Part shown: positions 7,350 through 14,023 of the stretch, in pieces
Numbering within the stretch: the stretch's first letter is position 1
Layout: every line of letters starts with the position of its first letter
The notes under the pieces: generated by a model
The model's database searches: none
The model's input: only the letters and a program-made list of their open reading frames with translations
Told to the model about the DNA's origin: nothing
Translations under genes and position numbers: made by a program
NCBI GenBank assembly: GCA_046758085.1
Contig: JBHHZP010000055.1
Coordinates: 1-21,309 of the forward strand
Direction: 5' to 3'
DNA from: VRUB01 sp046758085
Lineage (GTDB): Bacteria; Pseudomonadota; Gammaproteobacteria; Acidiferrobacterales; SPGG2
Length of the DNA: 21,309 bases

Positions 7350-8150
7350 CTAATCCCGCGAGTACTCGGGAACAAGTACGGGCGCGGTATCTGGTATGGT
7401 TATTTCCGAGCCCGTCGTATCACTTAACCCGGCGGGATCATTGGCGGAACACTGCTTCGCTGCAACGCGGGTCACGTAAACCATCACACCTATGGCCAGC
7501 ACGAGCCCCGCGATTTTCAATGTGTCCGGCAACGGCGCGAACTCGTTTGCGCCGCCGGCTATCGCGGCAACATCCGTTGCGACATAACCGAAGTAAACGG
7601 TAAGAATCCACCCTGGAATCATGCAACAGCTAGCAAGCAAGTATCGTCCTATCCCGATCTTGGTTGTCGCCAGCGCGTAACTCATGATCGCCGGATTAAG
7701 CGGAAGCAGCCGCAACAAGCAAAGTAGTCGCAGGCTACTGTCACTGACTGTAGTTTCGATCGCCTGCAGTTTCGGGCGACGTGCCAAAAAGCTCTGAATG
7801 GGTCCTTGCAGATATTTCCTCGCAAGGATGAATACCAGTAACGTGGACAGCAATCCGGATAACGTGAACCAGATGCTGCCCCACATGAAACCGAACAGCG
7901 ATCCTGCGGCCACACCCAACACCGCCTCGGGAATCACGATTGCCATCAATATGGTACACGCCAGCACAAACCCGATGACGCCCAGGTTGCGTTGGTCGAA
8001 CACCCACACCCGGGTGGCTTTGACGGCTTCCCCGAGGTTCACCGGCTCAACCAGCGCGGCCGCCATCAAGACCAGTGCCACGATCACGATCGGCCAGCGA
8101 AATGAGGTCATCCCGGTGGAGCGTAGGTTGCGATAAATCTTTGCTAGCAT
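7350..8150 (-). CDS. TVP38/TMEM64 (VTT-domain) family membrane protein
   Basis: A 266-aa integral membrane protein of the TVP38/TMEM64 group, related to DedA, a family tied to lipid scrambling and membrane homeostasis; the substrate is unknown. The first membrane span is at about 19-36. The family core includes PEAVLGVAAGSLFGFMWG (74-91), a long hydrophobic segment to about 110, LLRLLPLNPAIMSYALATTKI (145-165) with the arginine/proline signature, and GWILTVYFGYVATD (180-193). A last membrane span lies near 212-228, followed by a polar tail. The ATG at 8150 has AAGGAA about 10 bases upstream; a second ATG 13 codons in lacks one. Confidence 0.9.
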   Translation of the reverse strand: MLAKIYRNLRSTGMTSFRWPIVIVALVLMAAALVEPVNLGEAVKATRVWVFDQRNLGVIGFVLACTILMAIVIPEAVLGVAAGSLFGFMWGSIWFTLSGLLSTLLVFILARKYLQGPIQSFLARRPKLQAIETTVSDSSLRLLCLLRLLPLNPAIMSYALATTKIGIGRYLLASCCMIPGWILTVYFGYVATDVAAIAGGANEFAPLPDTLKIAGLVLAIGVMVYVTRVAAKQCSANDPAGLSDTTGSEITIPDTAPVLVPEYSRD

Positions 8151-8228
8151 TTGTGATGTATTCCTTGGTCCTTAACTTTTGTAGTCTCACGGTCCTGGCC
8201 TGAGCCGCTTAGGTAAGTATAGACACCG

Positions 8229-8244
8229 AAAAACGCCTGTTTTT
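8229..8244. terminator. AT-rich hairpin, possible bidirectional terminator
   Basis: AAAAAC (8229-8234) and GTTTTT (8239-8244) are perfect 6-base arms around GCCT. The T-run continues past the second arm. It lies between the 57-aa gene and the TVP38 gene, so on the minus strand it could partly separate the two transcripts. The stem is weak because it is mostly A:T. Confidence 0.3.
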
Positions 8245-8433
8245 TGTGCCAGTAAGCCCCCGCGGCGGTGGCGGAAGCCCCCTTACTAATCAACAATATA
8301 TGATGGTTGGCGGCGGAAATGCGAGGTGTCCGGGCGCCAAGCACGAAGGTGCTTCGGGACAACTCGCCGTTGGCACGCACACGCGTCGGAAGCCGCTGTC
8401 AGCGCGCGACCGGGGGGCCGTTGCCACCCTACG

Positions 8434-8607
8434 CTAGCGGGTGATGGCGTAATAAATCACGTAAATCCAGGAAAAAAGGCCGTGGACGATGGCCCAGAGG
8501 ATGGACTTGTTCACCGACCACGAGATGGCGATAGCCATGGCTGAACCAAAGCTGATACCGAATCGGGCACCTTCGGTTCTGTAAACATATATTCCTGTAC
8601 CGTTCAT
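8434..8607 (-). CDS. small conserved membrane protein, 57 aa
   Basis: A 57-aa protein with two hydrophobic stretches (about residues 16-28 and 34-55), including ISWSVNKSILWAIVHG and IYVIYYAITR near the C-terminus. This pattern resembles small membrane proteins seen in many bacteria, with no known role. The start at 8607 is chosen over longer frames because GGGAG lies about 6 bases upstream of its ATG and the extra upstream residues have no character. It is a stand-alone minus-strand gene between noncoding stretches on both sides. Confidence 0.72.
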   Translation of the reverse strand: MNGTGIYVYRTEGARFGISFGSAMAIAISWSVNKSILWAIVHGLFSWIYVIYYAITR

Positions 8608-8953
8608 GTAATCTCCCGTCGCGCAAGAATTCGTAATTTGAAAACACGCCCCGACCACCCCTTATACCATGGCACAACAGCTCACCTTGCGCCGTAAGCC
8701 AGCGCTCCAGGCGCTGCGCGAAGCGTTACATCGAAACCGCAGTACAACACGACCCGCCAGCACACCTGGATTATGCTGGAAAAGTCCGCCCGGCCACTGT
8801 CCTATGAACTTCCACCGCAGCCCGGAAATTGCACGAACTCACGAAAGCGGTAGCCAGTAGCAAGCCGCTTGTAGCGAGAAAAATCGAATTCTTGCCGTCG
8901 TTGTCCCCCGCATGCAAGCCGAGCGAGGGGTGCGGCCGAAGCCCGGGCCTACC

Positions 8954-8973
8954 CCAGCCCTCCCCGGCCAGCG
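8954..8973. repeat. dispersed intergenic repeat, copy 2 (core)
   Basis: Identical 20-base core to 302-321, in the same orientation. Upstream, GTGCGGCCGAAG..CGGGCC at about 8930-8948 parallels GTGCAGACGAAG..CGGGCC before copy 1. Downstream the copies diverge (AGGAGGAGG here, GGAACGGG in copy 1), though both continue the purine-rich strand of an imperfect hairpin with CCCTCCCC. Confidence 0.6.
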
Positions 8974-9080
8974 AGGAGGAGGAATTGGGGCACGCGCGGG
9001 GTGAAGCGGAATAAGCCAAAGGTTCCGGGGGGGTGAGCCGGATAAAGACGAGGGTCCGGGGGACGCTCGTCCCGCCGAAC

Positions 9081-9104
9081 GCCCAAGCCAGGAAAGGCTT
9101 GGGC
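9081..9104. repeat. perfect 9-bp hairpin
   Basis: GCCCAAGCC (9081-9089) and GGCTTGGGC (9096-9104) pair perfectly around AGGAAA. There is no T-run on either side, so an intrinsic terminator is unlikely. It may be part of the larger repeat-rich segment. Confidence 0.55.
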
Positions 9105-9355
9105 CGGTGCCCAAGCGAAGCAGGGAGTGCGCAGCGCAGGGATCGCCCCGCCGAACGGCTTCGGCCCACGCCTGGTTCGCTCGGCATCTGGGCTTATACG
9201 CGTAACGACTTTACGATCTGATAGACTTTCTGCTGGTTCAGCAAGAAACACACATGGAAGGACACCGCGCCACGCCTCGATAGGATGCGACAGCCATATG
9301 TAAGCACCAGCACAGGGCAGCGTGGGCGGTTCGCTGGGCAATGCCAATTCCGCGC

Positions 9356-9547
9356 TTATTGACTCTGGCGTTCCATTGCTCGGCGTTTTTCTTCCACTGA
9401 GTCTTCGAGCATTTGCTCAACATCGCGTGCTTTCTCCAACGCGTCAGTTTGTGCTTTCCATACGTGGTTTTCAGGAGACTCGCCAGCCGAACATGCGGCC
9501 AACAGCAAAAAACAACCACCCAGTAGTGGCCGGATCAGGGCATTCAT
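9356..9547 (-). CDS. small lipoprotein, 63 aa
   Basis: A 63-aa predicted lipoprotein. The N-terminus has a short basic/hydrophobic signal (MNALIRPLLGGCFLLLAACS) with an LAAC lipobox, giving a lipidated Cys19. The mature part is short, highly charged and probably helical (DALEKARDVEQMLEDSVEEKRRAMERQ). The frame is open upstream to 9910, but the ATG at 9547 has GGAG 8 bases before it and starts the signal peptide exactly. Small helical lipoproteins of this kind are common in gammaproteobacteria and have no assigned role. Ser follows the lipidated Cys, which favours outer-membrane sorting. Confidence 0.78.
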   Translation of the reverse strand: MNALIRPLLGGCFLLLAACSAGESPENHVWKAQTDALEKARDVEQMLEDSVEEKRRAMERQSQ

Positions 9548-9666
9548 AATATGTACTCCAAAATCGAGATACAGTACCGAAGTGCGAATGGGCGCGTTAT
9601 CGGAAAGTATAGTCGCCGATTTCCGCATTGCGTCCAGCGGTGGAGACCCACACGCGGCATGCAGGG

Positions 9667-10128
9667 CTAATCGAAAGCCGGGCGTATGCCGAACAGCAGT
9701 GCAACGCACAGCACCAGGCCGGCGCCCAGGAGGCACCCTGCCATCTTGCCCAGTGCGGTCGTTACCGGTTCGCGTCCGGACTCGAAGTCTTTTTTCTGCA
9801 GCCACTGCGCCACCGATCCTTCGAAGAAGCCTGCGATCGCATCGGTAAGCGCGTCGCCGATGACTCCGCCTGCGATGGCACCGGGTACTCCAAACAAAGC
9901 GCCACCCCATAGCGCCGGGATGGTCAGAAGACCGGTATCGATCGACCCGAATACCAGATCCGGGATCGCTCCCCGCAAGGGCCGTCGCGCTAACCCGAGG
10001 CCAAGCAGTACGAGCACCCCCAACGCGATCAGTAACGGACCTATCGCAAGGCGGTATTGCAGCGCGGCGACGCCACTGACGACGACGGCCGATCCGAACA
10101 GGCTGACATAGAGCAGCTTCTTTAACAT
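9667..10128 (-). CDS. hypothetical multi-pass membrane protein
   Basis: A 153-aa membrane protein with hydrophobic spans near residues 5-24, 27-46 and 127-147, and a glycine-rich central segment (GGALFGVPGAIAGGVIGDALTDAIAGFFEG, written here in parts as GGALFGVPGAIAGG and GDALTDAIAGFFEG) that may be a re-entrant or fourth hydrophobic stretch. I do not recognise the family. The frame extends upstream to 10296 but the ATG at 10128 has AGGGGA 5 bases before it. Its start overlaps the end of the DUF123 gene by 7 bases, suggesting the two share a transcript. Confidence 0.75.
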   Translation of the reverse strand: MLKKLLYVSLFGSAVVVSGVAALQYRLAIGPLLIALGVLVLLGLGLARRPLRGAIPDLVFGSIDTGLLTIPALWGGALFGVPGAIAGGVIGDALTDAIAGFFEGSVAQWLQKKDFESGREPVTTALGKMAGCLLGAGLVLCVALLFGIRPAFD

Positions 10129-10637
10129 GATCGTCCCCTTCTGCTTACAAGGCTTTGCGCCCAACCACAGTTGGAACTCCCCACCCAGGGTCCGGCCGAA
10201 TACATCCGTGCGTGGTCCGGACAGGCGGTGGACAGCGTTCTGCGAAATAAGGCCCTGGAAGGATATGCGTGAAAGAAGTACAGATGCGAATCGCACTCAC
10301 AATCAGAACAGCCGAAGTGCGTCACGGGCAGTGCGCCGCCGGGCCAGGCATTTAACGCCATCGCCCACGCATGCTCTCGCCGGACCGGATCGTAGGTAAA
10401 CCAGACTTCGCGGAGCTCCAGGGCAGCTCTCAGGTAATCGATATGCCAATGCGGTCGCAGCGCTCGCTTTTGATGGTGCGCAATCCGTGCGCGCACCCCG
10501 CCGGGCCCATGCGCGCTGCCCACGTACACGTAGAACCCCGGCTGCGTCTCGAGCTTGCCGGTGCGCCCGATGCGCACATGCATGCTGCGCTGCGATACCA
10601 GCACCAGCGCGTAGGTGCCAACGCGGGGATTAATCAT
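10122..10637 (-). CDS. DUF123 family protein (GIY-YIG-like nuclease fold)
   Basis: A 171-aa protein of the DUF123 group, which has a GIY-YIG-type nuclease core; the substrate is unknown. The core is clear: VGTYALVL (6-13), the IGRTGKLETQPGFYVYVGSA strand pair (23-42), GPGGVRARIAHH (44-55) and HWHIDYL (63-69). The family C-terminal block HFGCSDCECDSHLYFF (107-122) has three closely spaced cysteines. About 30 residues beyond residue 138 look non-conserved and make the protein slightly long, possibly because of a late frameshift or simple read-on. The ATG at 10637 has only a weak GAG 10 bases upstream. Confidence 0.85.
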   Translation of the reverse strand: MINPRVGTYALVLVSQRSMHVRIGRTGKLETQPGFYVYVGSAHGPGGVRARIAHHQKRALRPHWHIDYLRAALELREVWFTYDPVRREHAWAMALNAWPGGALPVTHFGCSDCECDSHLYFFHAYPSRALFRRTLSTACPDHARMYSAGPWVGSSNCGWAQSLVSRRGRSC

Positions 10638-10910
10638 GGGTATCGTCTCGGTATCGACGAAGGGCGCGCCTTCGCTCCAGCGACGTCCACACTCGGCATG
10701 TCTCGCACTGACCAGGATCCCTGCTGGGAGGTTGCGGCGAGTATGCCCGGCACATCGTTGTTGGCGCGGTTACCAGGCACAGCCCGTCTCTCCTGGCCAC
10801 GGACCTTAGCAGCGCTGCTGGTACCCCCAAAATCACGCTGCCTTGGGGGGGAATCAGGCCTCCGGGTGCTTGCCGTTGTCCGCGAAAAGCGGCGCCAACC
10901 CGCATAATAG

Positions 10911-10924
10911 TTGATTTAGATCAA
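10911..10924 (+). promoter_or_regulatory. FNR/ANR-type binding site
   Basis: TTGATTTAGATCAA matches the FNR/ANR consensus TTGAT-N4-ATCAA at every specified base and is a perfect inverted repeat in its arms. Its centre (10917.5) lies about 42 bases before the transcript start predicted from the -10 element at 10948-10953, the position used by class II FNR-activated promoters. The first gene of the sulfur operon starts 58 bases downstream of the site. Confidence 0.8.
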
Positions 10925-10947
10925 GACCTGCCCGCTGACTTATTCTC

Positions 10948-10953
10948 TATGAT
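10948..10953 (+). promoter_or_regulatory. -10 element of the sulfur operon promoter
   Basis: TATGAT differs from TATAAT at one base. It predicts a start near 10959-10960 and a 5' leader of about 23 bases before the dsrE ATG. There is no good -35 hexamer, as is usual where an activator bound near -41.5 replaces it. Confidence 0.55.
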
Positions 10954-10982
10954 TGGCTGCCTGTGCACATGAGGAACTTAGG

Positions 10983-11381
10983 ATGCCGGCAAAACCACTG
11001 TTCATTATCGTGTGCTCCGGCGAACATGAAAAGCTTCACATGGCCGCGATGCTGGCTTCCGTTGCTGCGGTATCGGGCCGCCCCGCGGAGGTGTTCATAA
11101 GTATGAACGCCATATACGCATTCGATAGGGGCGTCGGGCCAAAACAGCGCTATAGGGGCGGCAGTTTTTCCAAGTTGATGCTGGAGAAAAACGCGCCTGA
11201 TACGGTGGAGCTTTTCAGTCAAGGCAAGATGCTCGGCGGGCTTAAGATGCACGCCTGCGCGATGGCTCTCGATTTGCTGGGGTGGACCATGGACAACCTC
11301 GTTGAAGATCTTTTCGATGGCGAGCTTGGGTTAACCAAGTTTCTGTCAGACGCTGAGGCGGGCGACTTGATCACATTCTAG
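10983..11381 (+). CDS. DsrE family sulfur-relay protein
   Basis: A 132-aa DsrE/DsrF-like protein, a cytoplasmic family that binds or transfers persulfide sulfur. Visible features are the N-terminal strand PLFIIVCSG (Cys11), a helix with MAAMLASVAAVSG, the VFISMNAIYAF strand, and the conserved HACAMALDLLGW helix start with Cys92, equivalent to the reactive cysteine of many DsrE proteins. The ATG at 10983 has GAGGA 7 bases upstream. It is the first gene after the FNR-type site and is followed after 16 bases by a TusA gene, its common partner. It resembles the single DsrE proteins found with TusA and SQR, rather than a DsrEFH complex. Confidence 0.88.
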   Translation: MPAKPLFIIVCSGEHEKLHMAAMLASVAAVSGRPAEVFISMNAIYAFDRGVGPKQRYRGGSFSKLMLEKNAPDTVELFSQGKMLGGLKMHACAMALDLLGWTMDNLVEDLFDGELGLTKFLSDAEAGDLITF

Positions 11382-11397
11382 GTGAGGAAAAAACAAG

Positions 11398-11628
11398 ATG
11401 GCTGAGCGTCGGAAGATAGATGCACGCGGAGCCTTTTGCCCGGGCCCGCTGATGGAAATGATCGCGGCCTTGAAGCTGTGCGAGGTCGGGGACGAGATCG
11501 AGGTTTGGTCTTCAGACAAGGGATCATCCAAGGACATTCCGGAATGGGTGGCAAAGGTCGGCCATGAGCTCGTCGCCAATGAAGAACGAGACGGATACTG
11601 GAGCATCGTCATCAAGAAACTGAAATAA
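11398..11628 (+). CDS. TusA family sulfurtransferase
   Basis: A 76-aa TusA-type sulfur carrier. The signature is CPGPLME with reactive Cys14 (C-P-x-P, residues 14-17), preceded by IDARGAF and followed by the family's two-layer alpha/beta pattern (EVWSSDKGSSKDIPEWVAK). TusA proteins carry a cysteine persulfide between sulfurtransferases, either for tRNA thiolation or, in sulfur oxidisers, toward dissimilatory enzymes. The link to dsrE and an SQR-like gene argues for the second role. GAGGA lies 9 bases before the ATG. The following 92-base gap to the SQR-like gene holds only a 5-bp hairpin, so all four genes may share one transcript. Confidence 0.93.
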   Translation: MAERRKIDARGAFCPGPLMEMIAALKLCEVGDEIEVWSSDKGSSKDIPEWVAKVGHELVANEERDGYWSIVIKKLK

Positions 11629-11720
11629 AAAAGAGCACCACAGCTTCGCTTGCTGTAATTACGCACCAGATTCGCACCGGCAGTTACATCACGTCAATAT
11701 CTAACGGAGGAAATCGAATC

Positions 11721-12860
11721 ATGGCAAAACGAACACTGATCGTGGGCGGAGGTCTTGCCGGGACTATTGTGGCCAACGGCCTATGCCGCCAGCTGGGTAA
11801 CGAAATGAAATCGGGAGAGCTAAGCGTAACAGTGCTCGGCGCCACCGATACCCATATGTACCAACCGGGTCTTCTATATGTACCGTTCGGCCGCATTCGT
11901 GAGGCCGAGCTGTTCCGCGACGAGCGTAAGGTGCTCGACCGCAGAGTCGCGTTTTTCGTGGACCCAGCGACCAATATCGACGTGGACGCCAACAAGGTAA
12001 CGACGCAGTCGGGCAAAACCTTTAGCTACGATTATCTCGTCATCGCCACCGGCTCCCGGCTCGTACCACAGGAGATCCCCGGCATGGAGGAAGGTGGCCA
12101 CTGGTTCTACGATCTGGGGGGCGCGCGCAAAATGCGCGGCGTGCTTGACAAATTCGAAGGCGGAAAGGTAATCATCAATACCAACGTGCCGCACAAGTGC
12201 CCGGTAGCGCCTTTGGAAATCACCTTCATGATGTACGATTTCCTCAAGGAGCGTGGTCTGCTGGATAAGTCCGAGATCACCTACACCTATCCCATCGGTC
12301 GACTGCACGCGCTCGAGCCGGTGGCGAACTGGGCCAAACCGGAGATGGAGCGTCTCGGCATCAAGTACGAGACGTTCTTCAACACCAAAGAGGTCGACCC
12401 GAAGGGCAAGACAATCTCCTCGGAGGAAGGTGTCACCCTGCCCTATGACCTGCTGATCACGATCCCGCCGCATAGAGGCGCGGAGGTGATCACCGACTCG
12501 GGGCTGGGCGACGGCGGCTGGGTACCCACCAATCCCAAGACCCTGCACCGGGAAGGCTCGACCAACGTGTTCGTGGTCGGGGATACGACCAATATCCCCA
12601 TCTCCAAGGCCGGCTCGACCGCTCACTTCGAGGCGGACACCATCGTCGACAATCTCGTTTCGCTGGTGCAGGAAGACCGCATGGCGCGTGAGTATGACGG
12701 CAAGGTCTACTGCTTCGTAGAAACCGGCACCAAGACTGGCACCTATGTGTGGTTCAACTACACGACGCCGCCGAACCCGGGGCCGCCGTCGCAGATGATC
12801 CACTGGTTCAAGCTTGCCTACAACCGGCTGTACTGGCTATCGGCCCGAGGCCTGCTGTAA
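11721..12860 (+). CDS. SQR-like FAD-dependent NAD(P)/disulfide oxidoreductase
   Basis: A 379-aa flavoprotein of the sulfide:quinone oxidoreductase / flavocytochrome c sulfide dehydrogenase group. The FAD-binding GGGLAG sits at 9-14, the second flavin motif is YDYLVIATGS (103-112), and the third is NVFVVGDTTNIPISKAGSTAHFEA (282-305, quoted in part). Only three cysteines exist: Cys22, Cys160 (PHKCPVAPLE, the typical SQR active-site position) and Cys331 (KVYCFVETG). The C-terminus (QMIHWFKLAYNRLYWLSARGLL, ends 379) looks amphipathic and could dock on the membrane for quinone reduction. GGAGGAAA lies shortly before the ATG. Sulfide or sulfane-sulfur oxidation is likely but the exact substrate is inferred. 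Confidence 0.87.
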   Translation: MAKRTLIVGGGLAGTIVANGLCRQLGNEMKSGELSVTVLGATDTHMYQPGLLYVPFGRIREAELFRDERKVLDRRVAFFVDPATNIDVDANKVTTQSGKTFSYDYLVIATGSRLVPQEIPGMEEGGHWFYDLGGARKMRGVLDKFEGGKVIINTNVPHKCPVAPLEITFMMYDFLKERGLLDKSEITYTYPIGRLHALEPVANWAKPEMERLGIKYETFFNTKEVDPKGKTISSEEGVTLPYDLLITIPPHRGAEVITDSGLGDGGWVPTNPKTLHREGSTNVFVVGDTTNIPISKAGSTAHFEADTIVDNLVSLVQEDRMAREYDGKVYCFVETGTKTGTYVWFNYTTPPNPGPPSQMIHWFKLAYNRLYWLSARGLL

Positions 12861-12871
12861 GGAGGGGAGTC

Positions 12872-13414
12872 ATGAGCAAAGCACAGGCAAAATCACAGGC
12901 TAGCGAAAATCTGATTACCGAAAGCGCGGCGCAAGAGCAGGTGCAGCAGCTGCTCGCCGCCGTCAGCGACGCCATGACCGACCGTATGGTCGAACGCGGC
13001 GCCATAATGGCAGGCAATGCCCTCGAGGTCGTGGACCGGCTGAACGATCCGGATACGCGCGATGCGGTGCATGCGCTGCTGGATGGGTTGACGGAATTGC
13101 ATCGCACCGGGGGGCTGGTGACCTTGTTTGAGGCCGTACATTTTTTGAACGCCATGCGCGATGCGGCCACCGACAACATCATCGAGCGCGCTGCGATCTT
13201 TATCGAGCAGATGGTGAACAACCTGGCCATCGAGGAGGTCGCCGCACTCGCCGGCGTCGCCCAGGACGCCCTGCACGAGGCGGTCGTGGAATCGGCGGCG
13301 GCCACGCACAAGGGCGGTTTGTTCGCGACCGTCGGCATGTTGTCGAAACCGGAGACTCAGGCGTCGCTGGATTTTCTGCTAACCTTCGCCAAAAAGCTGC
13401 GGGAACGGGCCTGA
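12872..13414 (+). CDS. DUF1641 domain protein
   Basis: A 180-aa, mostly helical, soluble protein of the DUF1641 family. Members often sit directly after SQR-like flavoproteins, and a role as an accessory or assembly partner is inferred from that linkage only. The sequence has alternating helices rich in Ala, Glu, Asp and Leu, with repeated ALxDGLTELHRTGGL and LLxFAKKLRERA features; it has no cysteine. GGAGGGGAG lies just before the ATG at 12872, 11 bases after the SQR-like stop. A strong hairpin follows the stop, so this is the last gene of the operon. Confidence 0.87.
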   Translation: MSKAQAKSQASENLITESAAQEQVQQLLAAVSDAMTDRMVERGAIMAGNALEVVDRLNDPDTRDAVHALLDGLTELHRTGGLVTLFEAVHFLNAMRDAATDNIIERAAIFIEQMVNNLAIEEVAALAGVAQDALHEAVVESAAATHKGGLFATVGMLSKPETQASLDFLLTFAKKLRERA

Positions 13415-13419
13415 CATGG

Positions 13420-13449
13420 GCGCGGCCCTGGTTCAGCTCAGGGCCGCGC
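13420..13449 (+). terminator. GC-rich hairpin ending the sulfur operon
   Basis: GCGCGGCCCTG (13420-13430) and CAGGGCCGCGC (13439-13449) are perfect 11-base arms with an 8-base loop, starting 5 bases after the DUF1641 stop. The following T-run is weak (TTGGCCTATTATT), so termination may be partial or Rho-assisted. It sits near the end of the convergent NTF2-like gene. Confidence 0.65.
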
Positions 13450-13563
13450 GCGTTGGCCTATTATTACCGGGTCACACGGGGGGCCGGCGTGCCCGCCGTA
13501 CGTGGACTCGCCCCTGAATCCGAGCGGCGCGCCTCGAGCCGTGTCCGTGCGTTGGCACAATCC

Positions 13564-13932
13564 CTACATGGCGGGTGCGTAGAGCGGCGTGATGTCGATG
13601 TAGATCAGATACTGCTTGATGCGCTCGCCCTTCATTGCAAATATATTGACGAATGGCAGGGTCACCTGGCCAGCGTCGAGTCTTGTGTACGTGACCTCAC
13701 CCTGGCAGATGAGTGTATCACCACATGCCCAGTGTCCGCGCAGCTCGTGACGTGAGCGCTTTATGCCGGCGGAAAATCCCTCGACCGCGCCGCGTATGGC
13801 CGCCTGCCCTTGCACCGCGGGAGCGTTCTCGAAACGGAAAAGCGCATCGTGCGTAAGGTACGAAAGGAATTCTTCCGTGTCGTTGCCATCGATACATCGG
13901 AAAAGCTCACTAATCCATTTAGCAGGCGTCAT
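13564..13932 (-). CDS. NTF2-like / SnoaL-fold protein
   Basis: A 122-aa protein with the nuclear transport factor 2 (SnoaL-like) cone-shaped fold: N-terminal helices (PAKWISELFRCIDGNDTEEFLSYL), the phrase THDALFRFENAPAVQGQAAIRGAVEGF that pairs a helix with a ligand-pocket strand, and a C-terminal beta sheet ending VNIFAMKGERIKQYLIYIDITPLY (quoted in parts). Such proteins are enzymes or binding modules of varied chemistry; no substrate can be given. The frame is open to 14013 but the ATG at 13932 has GAGG 9 bases upstream. It follows the paralogue B gene on the same strand after 91 bases. Confidence 0.82.
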   Translation of the reverse strand: MTPAKWISELFRCIDGNDTEEFLSYLTHDALFRFENAPAVQGQAAIRGAVEGFSAGIKRSRHELRGHWACGDTLICQGEVTYTRLDAGQVTLPFVNIFAMKGERIKQYLIYIDITPLYAPAM

Positions 13933-14023
13933 CGCGTGTTGCCTCGTCTTGCGCTGATTTGTCGTTCGGCAGAAACTCGAGGCCTCCCCCCTTACGCCGG
14001 CGGACCTGGCCAACGGAGAATGT

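Larger units (their letters stand above)
8608..9355. other. long noncoding stretch with repeat and hairpin
   Basis: About 750 bases without a supportable gene on either strand. Open frames exist but are proline/arginine-rich GC-driven shadows with no ribosome binding sites of note. The stretch holds copy 2 of the dispersed repeat, a 9-bp hairpin at 9081-9104, and paired short direct repeats (GGTTCCGGGG / GGGTCCGGGG near 9020-9060 and CCCGCCGAACG near 9071 and 9148). It looks like an accumulation of repeat-derived DNA rather than a decayed gene. Confidence 0.55.
10638..10982. other. noncoding region upstream of the sulfur operon
   Basis: No gene is supported here; short frames on both strands look like GC-driven noise. 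It contains a 12-base palindrome AGCAGCGCTGCT (10808-10819), a CCCCCAA/TTGGGGG inverted repeat (10824-10830 with 10843-10849), and the FNR-type site and -10 element described separately. It serves divergent genes, the DUF123 gene on the left and dsrE on the right. Confidence 0.55.

Noticed and set aside
8771..9347. overlapping 91- to 138-aa frames on the minus strand in the repeat island
   Set aside because: Several frames are open at once, all Pro/Arg-rich, containing the translated repeat (LAGEGWG-type string); this is repeat DNA and not a gene.
10824..10849. CCCCCAA/TTGGGGG inverted repeat as a terminator
   Set aside because: The loop is 12 bases, there is no T-run and no gene ends close by in the right direction.
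10371..10907. 178-aa plus-strand frame opposite the DUF123 gene and running into the promoter region
   Set aside because: Its first half is the complement of a conserved gene and the second half is composition-driven; no ribosome binding site.
11629..11720. ACAGC/GCTGT hairpin after tusA as a terminator
   Set aside because: Only five base pairs and no T-run follow; the gap is better read as a simple intercistronic spacer.
11874..12803. 309-aa open frame on the minus strand opposite the SQR-like gene
   Set aside because: Fully antisense to a well-supported flavoprotein gene, rich in His/Arg/Val shadows, with no family features.
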